Part shown: piece by piece, positions 1-12,970 of the stretch
Layout of the letters: each line of letters opens with the position of its first letter
Position numbering within the stretch: the first letter of the stretch is position 1
Assembly: GCA_026874595.1 (NCBI GenBank)
Contig: CM049315.1
Span: forward strand, 67,219,916 to 67,283,915
Origin: Sipunculus nudus
Taxonomy: Eukaryota; Annelida; Sipuncula; Golfingiida; Sipunculidae
Length of the DNA: 64,000 nt
Reading direction: 5' to 3'
Notes under the pieces: model-generated
The model's input: the letters and a program-made list of their open reading frames with translations, nothing else
Told to the model about the DNA's origin: nothing
The model's database searches: none
Made by a program: the position numbers and the translations under genes

Positions 1-112
1 CCTTTGGGATTCATTCTATCATTGAGAGAAAATGAAAATGCCAAAAATTTAAGTCAGTGAATAAACTTTGGGACTCATGGATGAATTGTAGATCTTGATA
101 TAAACAACAAGT

Positions 113-508
113 CCAAAGTTTGACTTACATGGTTATAATGGGGTAGCTTGCTGACTAGACAGCTAAGTCTGACTTACATGGTGATAATGGGGTAGCTTGC
201 TGACTGGACAGCTGGAATCTAACTTACATAGTGATAATGGGATAGCATGCTGACTAGACTGCTAGAATCTGACTTACATGGTGATAATGGGATAGCTTGC
301 TGACTAGACAGCTAGAATCTGACTTGCATCGTGATAATGGGGTAGCTTGCTGACTAGATAGCTAGAATCTGACTTACATGCTGATAATGGGGTAGCTTGC
401 TGACTAGACAGCTAGAATTTGACTTACATGGTGATAATTGGGTAGCTTGCTGACTATAGACTGCTAGAATCTAACTTACCTGGTGATAATGGCGCAGTTT
501 GCTGACTA
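113..508 (-). repeat. ~50-bp tandem array overlapping the exon 6 donor
   Basis: There are about eight units with starts near 122, 171, 221, 271, 321, 371, 421 and 473 (spacing 49, 50, 50, 50, 50, 50, 52). On the transcribed strand each reads approximately CTAGTCAGCAAGCTACCCCA then TTATCACCATGTAAGTCAGA. The unit at 473-508 is the end of exon 6 plus its donor. The other units lie in the intron and most keep GTAAGT; the unit at 321 has GCAAGT. Confidence 0.9.
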
Positions 509-584
509 GAGTTGTCTGGCCCGGTGTAGACATTTCCCTTGGGTAACATATCCAGCTTCTTGGACAAGTTGTACATGCTCACAA
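480..584 (-). CDS. TENM: Teneurin exon 6: residues 367-401, start of ectodomain
   Basis: The exon is 105 bases, acceptor TTATTTTCCAG|TTGTGAGC, donor TCACCAG|GTAAGT, phase 1 on both sides. It joins exon 5 as G|TT, giving VVSMYNLSKKLDMLPKG and ending TAPLSP. It carries the outer end of the membrane helix and the first extracellular residues, with two potential N-glycosylation sequons (NLS and NSS). The intron donor is a near-perfect U1 match. The last ~30 coding bases (from about SSQQ to the end) and the donor belong to the first unit of the ~50-bp tandem array at 113-508. No further exon lies between here and position 1, so the next exon is outside the window. Confidence 0.8.
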
Positions 585-2356
585 CTGGAAAATAACAAAA
601 CTAACAAAATAACAACACAAAAACTTTTGAGTTCTCACAATGAAACACTGAAAATCACATAATCATACCCGTTTTTGTTAAATTATACATTTGTTGCCTG
701 TTTACAAAATGACAAGGATGGTAAGAGCTGTAAGTTCCAGAATTCAGGTTTTATATGCACAAGTTTCAGAAAAATCATGAAGTAATGACCTGTCATTGAG
801 ACATGAGAGAGAATCACCCAATCAAATTTCCACATTATGCTTCTGATTCGACACACTGGGGGTTAACCTGCTCCACTGTCCAATGATATAACCCTATGCC
901 CTGCTGCCCATAATCAACGATCAAAGGATAAAACACATGCAAGGTCAGTCATGTTTCCCCCATGTCTCTGTGTACATCTGTCTCTTTGTTTTCCGTCTCT
1001 TTTTTTGTCTGTGCAAAAAATACAGTGCAGTTAAAGACGATGTAAATGGACTCCCGTGTTAAGTTAATGGAATCCTGTGTAAAGTTAATTGACTCCTTTG
1101 TTATAAATGGACTCCTGTGTTAAGTTAATGGACTCCTTTGTTATAAATGGACTCCTGTGTTAAGTTAATGGACTCCTGTGTTATTAATGGACTCCTGTGT
1201 TAATTAAATGGACTCATGTGTTAAGTTAATCGACTTTGGTGCTATTTATGGACTCCTGTGTTAATAATGGAGTCCTGTGATAAATTAATGGACTCCTCTT
1301 GTTATTAATGAACTGAAATAAGGAAGACATCATTACATTTTGTAGGTGATCTGGATTAAAGGGATTTAATTCAATATTGGTAGAGTTCTGTGTAACTCCA
1401 GAAAGAAATCATCTCCAGAGCAAACTTATTGATTGTATTATAACTGACAGTAAGGTGACCCATCTGTTATCATCTCAGTCATAAGGAGGCCAGACAGCCG
1501 ATATGATCAACATAAGCCGTCACACTGTAGGTAGGAGCTCCGCTGGTCCACCGTCCAGGATATCCCTTACAGCAGGCATGTTGAATATCTCTAAATTCAT
1601 CCCCAGTGCCAGGTTTGGTGCACACAGAAAAGGTTGGCAGCAAATTCTTTGCAAAAGAAATTTTATTAATCATGATAATTTAAATACTAATTAATTATTT
1701 AGAATACTTTTATTGATTAGAAATTTTAAATTTAGTATATCCCCCTGAGTTTACTGAGGATTGTCGTGGCATATCATCCAGGGTTCATTTCTTATTGAAC
1801 CTTTTGATCCAACTTGTCAGATGATCCAAGAAACAAAGAAACACTAGATCTGATTACAGCTTTGTGAGTCATATGTACCTGTAAATGTACATTCAGTAAT
1901 CAATGGGCCAATACATAAATATCTTAGCCATGTGTCATTCTGATTTTAACCCTACCCAAAAGCCCATTGAGGGGAGAGTGAGAATATTGCAATTGAGTCT
2001 GTCTGTCTAGCTGTCTGGCTGTCTCAAATGTACAGCACATTTCAACTCAAAATTTTCAAAATGAGGTCCTCCTTCCAGATGATCTAGATCTGGTAAACAG
2101 TTTCAATAATTCAAAATTCTAATTGTAGTTTACTCCTCACAACCCAGCTGGCAGCACTTAAAGGGTCTGTAGTCTCTGTCTTGTTTGGTTCTCACATATC
2201 TATGACAAACACATCCTGCACTCAAGGTGCAAATGAATTAACCCCTACACTATATCCCTTTGCTAACCTGCAATTGCAAATGCACACCCTGCAGCAAGAT
2301 GTTAATATATCGAACACAAAGCTTTATCACGATGCAGTTTTGAAAATTTTACGAAC
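585..2356 (-). other. Teneurin intron 5
   Basis: This 1772-bp phase-1 intron contains the ~19-bp tandem array at 1040-1315 and a short GTCTGTCTGTCTAGCTGTCT stretch near 1999. A short minus-strand open stretch at 1479-1673 resembles no known family and has no exon-like phase partner. The rest is AT-rich with nothing recognisable. Confidence 0.7.
1040..1315. repeat. ~18-20-bp tandem repeat (TAATGGACTCCTGTGTTAAG)
   Basis: About thirteen imperfect copies of a unit reading TAATGGACTCCTGTGTTAAG are seen, often as pairs in which one copy has TTATAAATGGACTCC. Small indels between copies break any reading frame. It lies within teneurin intron 5. Confidence 0.85.
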
Positions 2357-2547
2357 CTGCAAATGCACATCCCGCAGCAAGGAACACACAGAGGATGATA
2401 AAGATGAGGCCGATACATTTCCACGTACACCTCCGCTCTTTGTCCTTCTTCTCCCTCGCAGGGATCCGCACATCAGGCGTTGTCGTGGTTACTGGGCGGA
2501 ATGGAGGAGGAGGAGGTGTATGTTCTGCAGCTGGCTGCTGTTTTTGC
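2357..2547 (-). CDS. TENM: Teneurin exon 5: juxtamembrane and transmembrane segment, residues 303-366
   Basis: The exon is 191 bases, acceptor GTCATTTCCAG|GCAAAA, donor TTTGCAG|GTTCGT, entering in phase 2 and leaving in phase 1. It encodes RQKQQPAAEHTPPPPPFRP, a Thr-rich spacer, a charged stretch REKKDKERR (334-342), then CTWKC at 343-347, and a hydrophobic helix IGLIFIILCVFLAAGCAFA at about 348-366, continuing into exon 6. Positive charges before the helix and none after predict cytoplasmic N terminus and extracellular C terminus, the type II topology of teneurins. The Cys-x-Trp-Lys-Cys motif at the membrane edge is the best single family signature in the window. The acceptor is the innermost copy of a ~40-bp tandem repeat. 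Confidence 0.85.
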
Positions 2548-2755
2548 CTGGAAATGACAAAATATGAGTCCAGTGACTTTCATTCGGCTGGAAATGACAA
2601 AATATTAATCTGGTGTCTTTCATTTGCCTGAAAAAATTACAACAAAATAAACCAGTAGCTTTTGTTCAGCTGGAAATGACAAAAAATAAAACCAGTGTCT
2701 TATTCAGCTGGACATGACATAAAAAAACACCAGAGTCTTTCATTTAAAAAGTTCT
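2547..2755 (-). repeat. ~40-bp tandem array of 3' splice-site copies before exon 5
   Basis: There are five units whose AG ends fall before 2547, 2587, 2627, 2669 and 2707 (spacing 40, 40, 42, 38). On the transcribed strand the units carry TTTTGTCATTTCCAG, with variants TTTTTTCAG and GTCATGTCCAG, followed by GCAAA, CCGAATGAAAG, GCAAATGAAAG, CTGAACAAAAG or CTGAATAAG. The innermost copy is the exon 5 acceptor. Confidence 0.9.
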
Positions 2756-3750
2756 ATTAGTGTCTGGTGTCAAAACTTCTGTTCCTTCTTTTATCCTTAA
2801 CCCGGTGAAGCTTCACTTTAGTTGTATACCTCGTTTCATATATAAAGGTCTTCATCCATGAACTGAATTACATGCACTCATGAAGTAATCTGACTAATTA
2901 AAGAAAGGTTAATAAACAAGTTATATTTCTAAAAAATCAGAATACATGATACAATCAATATAAGAAGTATGTATCTGAATTTTCCTAAAATATAGTGCAA
3001 GAAACTGAAATAAAAACATGTAAAATACAAGATACAAATCTCAGAAACAAGACCTAACACAGATGCTAAAGTGACATTTTGAATCATTCAAAAAACAAGC
3101 TAGACCTCCTCAATAATGAACAGTTAAAAAAAGTAAACTAAAAAGCTTCTGTACACTGCTGGAATAAAATGAGAGGGAAGACGTGAAGACAGTGATTACT
3201 AAAAACATTCCAATACAATCATCTATTTCTTCAAAAAGACAGCTGATTGGTCAGAAAATGAGGATAACCGAGCAACATGTTAATGGAATAATACAGCAAA
3301 GTGTTAGGAGACCTCCAGTGACTTCTCTTTGACACAAGACAATACCCAAGAGTAATATCAATAACTACTTCACAGAGACTTTCTTTTCTTTACACTGTCC
3401 CGAAATTCTTTCCTACCTTTTTTCAATAAGATGACTCATGCATGCAGGACTCTCTTGTCACTCTAAAATGGTCTCCTTTCTTTATCACACCATTATATAC
3501 ATATGCAGCATTCCCCAGTGATAGCTTAATGAATTGTATTTAAGTATATCCAACACTACACTGCAATCTTGACAAAACACACACATATGACACAGAAACA
3601 TATAATCTTGAATACCAAAAATATAAAATATTCAAGATTATATTCACAATGAAATAGATGATATAACCACTTTCTTGTGCATCAATCCTTTTTACTTTGA
3701 CTAAAAAATTAACCAAGAAATGTTTATAATAAAACTTAAGTAAAAAAATA

Positions 3751-4690
3751 AAGAGAACCATGGGTCATGATGCTCAGCTGACTTGCATGACACTACAGGC
3801 TAGCATTCTCAACAGGAATGTTATCATATGATATCCAAATTGATCTGATTAACTTCAGATGTGATCTTGACATTTGACCTTCTGACACCAAAGTCCACCC
3901 AGTTCTTCCAAAAGTGATGTGTCACACATATATGATCACTGAATCCAATCATGACTGGTCTATGCAGGCTGTACAAGAGAAGAATAGGATTTCTGAAGAA
4001 CTGGTTTGACGAACTGGACCTTCCAACACCACAAGTGACGGTTTTCTAACTTAAATAATAGGTTTAGCACACACGTTGAGATTGAATCCAGTTATGACTG
4101 GTCTGTGAAGGTTGTACCAGAGAAGAATAAGATCAAGGTCAGATCAAGCTCAGTCATCAGTTATCAAACTGCTCCAAGATCCTGATGGAAACAACTTGGT
4201 GATCAAGGTCAAGATACTTTGACCTTATGACCTAAATATCAAGAGGGCTTTCCCTGTGAAGGTAGGTAATTTATCTTTGAAAGATTAAAGATTTGGGATG
4301 AAATGTTTGTTTTATAATGCATCAACAAGCTTTTTCAAGAAGGGGGTCCTTAGACCTTGACCTCAAAATCAATATGGTTCTTCCCCTAATAGCAAGTGAG
4401 CCATATGTGAGAGGTGGCCAAGGATGTTATTATTCTGGGTTGAACAAACAAGACCCACAGCTTGAAGAAGAGAGGTAGCCATGGTATATTTAAGGTTTCC
4501 AAGGAGATTTTCAAAGGACCTCCCTGGATGTTCTGTTAGAAGTTTTACTTAATTGGTCAAACAATAACTAATTGTGTCCTATTAATTGACAGATGGCTGG
4601 CCAGACAGACTGACGGCAAGAAAATCAGACAGAAGAACGACAAAGGGAGATCACTATAGCTCAGCATGAAAGAAAGTCAGCTGAGCTAAA
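3751..4690 (+). mobile_element. Interspersed element, palindrome left end and hairpin right end
   Basis: The left end reads ACCATGGGTCATGATGCTCA followed by GCTGAC; the right end at about 4655-4690 is a hairpin TATAGCTCAG...CTGAGCTA followed by AAAA. The interior has no coding capacity. Before the right end it has a GACAGACTGACGG-type tract, as in the other copies. It is probably a non-autonomous element; the ends resemble those of Helitron-related bivalve repeats, which is inference. Confidence 0.65.
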
Positions 4691-6265
4691 ATACAAGGTT
4701 TGCATCCTTTAATTAAATAATGTGCTTTAAAGATAAAATTGTAAATCTTACAATCTGCTATTTCATACCTTCCTACAAAACTAAGTTCACTAGCTTACTA
4801 TTATTCTGTAATCTGCAAGCATACCAATTCAAATGAGAATGCATCACAGTGGACAAAAAATTATAAAGCATGCTGATCCTAAAATGTCAGATTCAAAGTT
4901 GATATAATCAAGTTAATCTTCATTTATAATAAGTTAACATGCTTTTAATGAGAACTGCTTCCTTCCACCAACCCTTGTAAATGACGGAGAAAATAATTCA
5001 CTACATGGAGTAGAAAGCAGCATTATTCAACAAAAATGGCAGATATCCTTGCCATGTTGATGTTAGTATGCCTGCCACTCCAGCCTTAGCCCTATCAGGT
5101 TAGAGCGTGGTGGAAAAAAAATTTGATATACTGAAAAAGTGTTCATTGAAGCTTAGGTGCAAGAGTTCAGCAAGTGTAGGGACAAGGCGTTTGCTTACGT
5201 TGTTCCCCCCTGGGAATTTGTGCTTCCGTAAAGCCAATACTGAGGCCCACTCGAGCTTTCCAGATGATCACAGGTACTGCTACTGATGGTGATGGAAGGA
5301 TGAAGAAACAAGAGCACAGAAATTTTTTTACCTGGTTCATAACAAATAAACAAAGCTCAAAAAAGAAATAGCAATACTTCAAGTAAAATAACAAGTCAAA
5401 TATTAAAACTGGACTGCAAGCCAGCTGTGAAAATTTATTGATTTTCATATCTCTTCTTGAGTTCATATCTACATTTAATATTTTCTGATTGAGGTTGAGA
5501 AAAACATTTCATCTATCAACAAATTATTTTATTTCTTTTCTGTTTTTTTTTTACCTGAGTGATACTAACTCTAGCTAGAAATGTGTAAATCTGTACTGCT
5601 TCACAAAATAATTTATTTCAAACTGTTCAATTACTTGTAATTGTTTTCAATGTTTAAACATTAAAAATGGAAAGATGTTTTCTGATGTGTCACTTGTTTA
5701 TTTGTACAGATTTGAGGGGCAACTGCCATGCTTAACAAATCATCATAGTTAAAATAATAAATGCAAATTATTTTATGATGTCCATTTCAAATTCATCAGA
5801 TGAATTTCTCACAAAAAAATCTCCTGTGTATACATACTGGACTGTCCAGCCTTGTTGAAGTTATACCTGAGATGAGATTCTGGTAATTTTGTTTTCTTTG
5901 TGTCTTATTCAATGCAAAAATAGAGAAATGAATAACCCAACCAACTGCTCTTGAAGACAAAACCATAATATTTCACGCCCACAAGGAGTTCTAAAGCCAA
6001 GGTAGTCTCAGGATTTCAAGAAGTTTCAGCAGCAATCGTTTATTTGAACAGTCCATAACAGGCACTGCCACTGCCTCGCAGAGCCCAATCACTTGTGAAC
6101 AAATAGTGACAAATGAGCCATGTTTTACTCATACATCTTTTTCTTAAAACCAAAACCAACAATGTTTTGGAGACTCCAGAAGCCTCCTTTTTACTGACTC
6201 AGGCAGGCCACATCAATCTTATATTAGACAACCATCCAAAGAGTATTATCACAATGATGAATGTA

Positions 6266-7133
6266 AACAAGTGACCCATGGGTCATGAAGCAAAGCTGAC
6301 TATCAAGTAATTATAGGCTATAATATTCACAAAATAATTTTTATCATCTGTAAAAAAACCAAGATTAACTTCAGATGCAATCATTTTGACCATATGTGAA
6401 GACTGAATTCAATTATGACATGTCTTTATCGATTGTAAAAAGAATAAAATCATAAGATTAAAGGTCACCAGTTCCAAGGTCAAACACCTCTGAGAACTTG
6501 GTGGAAACTTGTGTGTCATATTTCAGAAATACATATACAAAGTTATTGCATAAAAAAAATGCTAAAGACAAAAAGAATAATTTGGCTGATTAGACCTTCA
6601 ACACAAAGGTCAGAATTTTCAAAGTTCTGTGAACTTTTTTGAGAAATGTGGTCTATCAAATTTGAGGACAAAAAATATACAATACTTAAAAAATTATCAG
6701 GTTAAAAATTGGAGTACAATATGTTCCCCCTAATATGGAGAGGGGGGGAGACAAAATAAACACACCTGGTTTGCGGACACTACATTGAAAGAAACCATAG
6801 TTGAATCACTATGTAATACCACTGAACTAATTTTGTAGTAATATAAAACAGAGACATAACAGATGGCGCGCCACCAGTTCAGCAGCTAATCATTATAGAA
6901 AACAAAAATCATAGCAATCCCCGATCAATTAAAATATATTGCAGCTTTTGTATCAAATTTTATTATTTTAGGGTGCACAAGCAGGCCCCATAACTCAGAG
7001 AATATAGGATGCAGTGACCTAATTTCAGGTTTCTAAGGAGATATTTTAAAGTGTCTAGATCCAGTGGTTAAAATTTGTGCCACACTAAGAGACGACCTGA
7101 CGGTTATTGCTATAGCTCTGCTTATTGGAATAA
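6266..7133 (+). mobile_element. Degenerate single-unit copy of the same element family
   Basis: It starts AACAAGTGACCCATGGGTCA (palindrome at 6272-6285). It contains a core block with GATGGCGCGCCACCAGTT near 6863 and GGCCCCATAACTCAGAGAAT near 6984, the same order as one unit of the 24-28.8 kb cluster. It ends in a decayed CTATAGCTCTGCTTATTGGA near 7110-7130. Decay at the right end makes the exact boundary uncertain. Confidence 0.6.
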
Positions 7134-8709
7134 AAATTCTGTTTATATTCAAAAACATACAGGGTGTGGCTTTTGCCGAGCATATAAAGCAGTTACCTAT
7201 ATAGAATCCAAAGCTTTAAAAAGATGTCTCTAATCTCTTAAAAAATTATCACTGACAGAAGAATGAACAGAAATTCTAATTTTACAAGTACTTTTACCAA
7301 ACCATGAACAAATCTAGCAATCTGATTTTTCCACAGAAGGAACCAAAGGGTCTGGGCACCCCTCATGGTATTTAGCACCCTACGCCTGTACCCTGTGGTT
7401 AAATAGAAGACCCACTGCAGAGTAATTGTGATGGAGGACCCCCACTGACTGTGCTATCTATAATCATTTGCCACAATTGCTCCTAATCCCACCAAATTTA
7501 TGCTGATAATTTACTTGGCCTGATGTGACAGACAATTTTTCACCACTGACAGCTTCTGACCAATGTTCAGCACCCCTTCCCACCCTTCTCCATTCCTTGT
7601 ATCCCTAGATTCATCCCTCTCTCCTCCAACTCCTGTTACCATGGTAACCACATTTATTTATAAACATTTCCTACAATATTTTTTTTCAATGTTTCACACA
7701 ATGTAGTACTTTGACTAATTCAGAGAGGCGCGCTACTGATATCTGACAAATTGTATATAAATCATTTATATTTTTTTTTAACTAGCTTTTTATCAGAGTA
7801 CAGTTGTTTCAGTGCCTGTATTCCTCTTGGCTGAAGCAGTAGTGGTATCATTGTCTGAATAGCAATATTGAAAAGGATATGTGCATGGTACATGATCTTC
7901 AATTTCAAGATACCAGTAGGTGTTCATCATATAAAGTCAAAATGTATATACAATAGTCTAACTGATCTGTTCTGATGACAAACAAAATGTCTAATATATC
8001 CAGTTGGCATATTATATTCAGAGCTAAACTATGTTTGACTTTATATCTGTTATATCAAGAACTAACCATTCTAATGGGATGAGAGCAAAATACATTCTGA
8101 TAAAAATGTGACAAGTGTGTACTAATACACATGCCAACATGCATAAAAATATGTTATACAACACCTCTGTCATACTAATGATTTGGAACTTTAAACAATC
8201 CTTCTGGCTTCAACATCTAGTGCAATCTGGTGGTGACCTTACACATCAAGTAAAACCAACATGTATTCAATTCTTGGCACTGAAAGAATACTTAGAATGG
8301 AGACAGACATCTCAAATGGCTAAACACATCCTTAAATAACAATAAATGACTGACACATAATCAAAGCTCTAGGAGATCAATTTACTATCCTCGGGGCAAA
8401 ATATAAAATGAGCAGGGTACAAGACAATATCTTGAAACTGAATATGTGCAAGCTGCAGCTTCACCAGCGTTTGCCTGATTAATATTATAAAATTGCATTG
8501 CCTTCCTCTTTTATTCATCACTGTCATGAAATAAAACGATGTGACCCACATTTATGAGCTGAACAAACGGGTGGAAGGGGCTCCCAGACAGCAGGGTTAC
8601 CCTGCATTAGCGTTACCTGATGCAGGGAATGATAGTTAGAGGAATAGGAGAGCTTCAGCATGGTGCAAAGAGATGGTCGGTATACATTTACAACAAGGGT
8701 CACAGCACT

Positions 8710-8726
8710 CCCCCCCCCCCCCCCCC
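8710..8726. repeat. Poly-C run (17 C)
   Basis: Seventeen consecutive C on the given strand, so a G-run in the teneurin pre-mRNA. Similar runs occur at 8956-8969 (C), 15444-15458 (C), 15825-15838 (G), 27550-27568 (G), 35852-35863 (C) and 55325-55340 (G). Run lengths may be affected by sequencing error. Confidence 0.9.
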
Positions 8727-11700
8727 AGGCTTGTCACCTACTGACACTCATCTTCTCCCCCCTCTTCCAAAAGAATAGGTGTATTCACTATGGTGATGTG
8801 TGGGAGCTATTCTTTCAACATTTTGCCAGTATTAATTTAAAAGCTGTGCTATTAATTTGATAATAATTTCAAAATTTCATTAATTCAATAATCTTGCAAG
8901 TCATGCAGCTAACATTCCCCATCATCCCTATTCATCAGAAAACCACCACTACCCTCCCCCCCCCCCCCCACCCTTATTTGATGATCACTATGGTTAAACC
9001 CTCTGTGCTAAATGTGTGTGTGACACTGTGTATGTGTTTAAATATATACAGGATCGTTCCTTGGAAACATAACCATTCCTGGATCTAATAAAAGATAACT
9101 TGTTAACTTTATCAGGATGGTCCTGGTAGGAATTCAAGACTAATTATAGAAATCTCAGCTTCGTCCAAAATTGTAAAATCATATTTGATGACTAAGAGAA
9201 AGTTTTGAATATTTTATGTATCATCTATAATACCAAGAAATATGCTGTATATAATTATACCTAATATATTGACTGAGTAAATTCAGTCTAACTTGTATAT
9301 CATGCTGACAAGTCAATTAAGGTGGGTTGTTGATACTTCATTTAAAAAGGTTTTAATGCTGTTCGCTGTTTTGTGCCCCATCTATCTTATATCTTTGATG
9401 GAATAAGAGTATTTATTAGTTAATATGACTTCCCTGAAAGTGTTAACATAGTCCTATGTGATCATTTATGCAAAAATGCAATCAATTTAATTAATTATGA
9501 AAGAAAACGACCAATCAATGATACAATCAATTAATTAGACACCACTAATATATTAACATATTTATATATATATAAGATTTCTTACTCTCTTACACAGAGC
9601 CAGCTGGACAACATCCTGTACAAGTCTGATGCTGTTTAATGAGGTGACAGAAACCTCATCCTGGTGGACAAGATTTACATAAGGAATCAGAATTCTGCCG
9701 GAGTGCATGATCCATCACATCTTCACACACCCACCAATCAACAGGTGGCCCCATCAATATTTTTCACACGCGCAAGTTCAGGATATGCTGTCCGGAGCCA
9801 AATGGCCAGTGCTGTGCGGCGGCAGCCAGCATGACTGTCAATCAATGGGGCTGTTTGCCGTCAATTAACTTCAGTATGCTGGTCAATACTGATCAATTAA
9901 TTGTATTTGGGGACAAATTTAGTTGATCAGTAGACTTGTGGTCCAGAGGCAGTGTCTGAATCCATACTGGGTGCCCGAGACGGACCTGTTCTTTGCCAGC
10001 ACTGCCCCCTGGTCACCATTTGCTGATTAATAAAATAACCTTTGCTAGATTAAAGGCTGCACAAAATAGCTTCCCAATTTGCACTGAGTCCCAATCATTC
10101 AAACTTGTTGCCCATAGTGCATCAAACTGCATCTCATTTGCCCACATGCAAGTACACATTCTGATGACCTTGGTCAAAGTGACCATGCAGGTGACCAACT
10201 TCAATTTAACCGTCAACTTACTTGACGCTTGACAAATTATCTAGTATTGTATCCAAGAACTTTTTTACAATACTGGTACCCCTTCAACCATATTTGAATA
10301 AATGCCTAAAGCCAATCAATTCTATCATCAATACACTCTCCACTGGGTGCTTATTTTCAATTCTATCAGGTGATTAGGCAAATACAAGTGCAAAAACTAC
10401 TAAAAGGTTTTAAGTACAATTTCCATTCAATGGTTTCAAGGTCCCAAAATAATTAAAACTGAGAACTGTAAAGCTTCTGTGAAATCAATATTTCACTTCA
10501 AACCTTTTAATAACCAAAATTCATCACAACAGCATTATAAAAGTTCAATTGCAATTCTTATTTCTGCAGCTCATGTAACATTTCTTGCCATTAAATTAAT
10601 CAATATTTAACAAGACTCCGGGAAGTCCGACTTGGAGAGTGTCTACTTCTCACAGCAGCCTATCTGAAAGAACTAAAAATAGCGTAATATGTTCCCACCA
10701 ACCACGGGTCACCTTCACAACTGTCCCGTTTACTGGCGAGGTTAATGACACAGAATCAGCACATTTTCACTATCGACTCCCCAGTTTCCAACCCAAGTGA
10801 ATTACCAACCATCCAATTAGAGGAGTAGTCATACTGATGCTAAAACATGTGTCTGGCAGTGAAGCCTTTGGGTCTGTTTCACTCTGTCCATGTACAGGCC
10901 TTGAAACCTTTACCACATAATGGTTTTAATGGCTGATGGCTAGACGCACTATTTTGTAATTCACTAGCAAGCCATATAGTCCAAGCTCTTTGTATATTAC
11001 TGCCAGGTAATGGGCCTTTCTCACCTTCACTATACAAGAGCCACCAGAAGATCTGTAAACAAAGCTTGAAATAAGTTTCTTTTACCAAACAGTTAAGAGC
11101 TTCATATATACAGCATGACAGGAGACAAAATTAATTTCATGACACATCAGACCACTAGATGAAATTTGAAACAAAAAGTAAAACCGACACTGCAAGTGTC
11201 TGCTTCGATCATTATTGAATATATATGACAAGGTGTATAAAAGAATTACCCATGATATAAAAAGAGTGTGAGACTTGGACAGGGCTGATGATTTTTTTAG
11301 ACAACCCAAGGTGAACAAACTACTGACACCAATTATAACCATGAATAAACCTGTGAAGTAAATGATATAACATCTATAAAAAAATAACAATTAATACAAA
11401 CATTTTTACCAGGTAAAATCCACAAACTGGTCAAACTGCATGTTAAGGAGAAGGAGCCTTTAACAGTCACGTGAAAAAAAGTCTGGCTTTTGTGACTTTT
11501 TTCTTCCTTTCTCATTAAACTTTGATCATGGGTAACATTCTGTGGGTCATAAAATGCTGACAGTAGTGACATATTTCCACTTTGTGGCTCCTTTCACTAA
11601 TTTGCATCCCGGGACTCCCCCAGTGAGGCAGCATTCTCAGCTGCTTGGCTAATCAAGAGCCGTTGGATTTTTTCTGTATCTTGAGTTATTGTAATTGTTA

Positions 11701-12970
11701 TTCCCCAATTTAATGTAAAACTAACCAGTGTTTTCCCTTCCGGTAACAATGTATTGTCTTTTCTCCCATGCTGTTCCCCTACATCTGCCTTACATCTGAG
11801 CTGCTATAACACTGGGAACACCAAGTTTCCACTTCAGCCCTGGTATGAAACTAGAAAATGCTTAGGGGACTTATACAAGGACCAGGCAGGTTAAATATCC
11901 TTTGGTTTCCTCCTAACAATATTATGGTATCTGCCAAACTTTCCTTCTAAAACTGTTTGCATATTCCTGTACACAAGTTTGAAAAAGCCTGCATCGGGCA
12001 CTATCAGTGGTTCAAAACATCAACATAAAGAGTATACCACCTGACAAATCAAGATTTTAAAGTTTCACACCACTGTTTCTTCTTTCATGTTTCTTCTTTT
12101 TGTTTGAGAGTTGTTGCAAATAGGTAAATGTGGCTGTGTTTACTCACACACAGAAGCCTAACAATGTAAAACACACCTATATTTGAGATATTAAGTCTAC
12201 GTTAGAATTCAGCCACAATGAACTTATAGTGAGAGTTTATACATATATTCACGGCTAGACCAAGTTTCATGTACCTCTGGCAACAACGTCAACCATTAAA
12301 TCCCTCCCACATTCTTTATTGCCACAATTGTTCTTAACACAGTCTTCCTAAATTTCAGCTAAATTTGATTTTAACTTGCTATAAACCTAGATACATCCTC
12401 CAGAACACTTCAGTGACATCGAATATATGATTTTTCTTTGTCCCCACATTCCTCTCACATGATGCCATTCTCTTTTCCCCATTTCCCCCTGCTTTTCCAA
12501 GGTATATATTTTCTTCTTATCTTTGAACTCTGGCTGCCTATCTGTTCTGTTGCATTTATTCTCAGAGCTTATGATGTCACACAATTACAGATCACTTTGC
12601 TTTGGCCGTATAGTTATATTAGCACATGGTTTTCCCCATCTTAATTCTACCTTCTGACATGTCCACTTACTATATTTCTATTTGTAAAATTCTTGCCTTC
12701 ATATCCAAATGCTTGTAATCTATCAATATTTTTTTTTTTACCGATGATGACAAGAATGCTCAAGAAAAGCACCATGTCAAGAGAAACTGATTTTCAACAT
12801 AGTTAAAGGAGAATTTATGGTTTCAACGAAAGACTATTCCATGATATATGTTGATGAAATGTATATATTCCAAATACAGTTTCTAGATAAAAACGACATG
12901 AAGGGTGTCAGCAGCTCAACTTGTATGTACAAGCTATATTGCTGTCTACCCTGACCAACTCATAATCCTA

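Noticed and set aside
1479-1673. Cysteine-containing minus-strand frame between exons 5 and 6
   Set aside because: Exons 5 and 6 already join in phase; no donor in the right phase was found and the peptide resembles no teneurin region.
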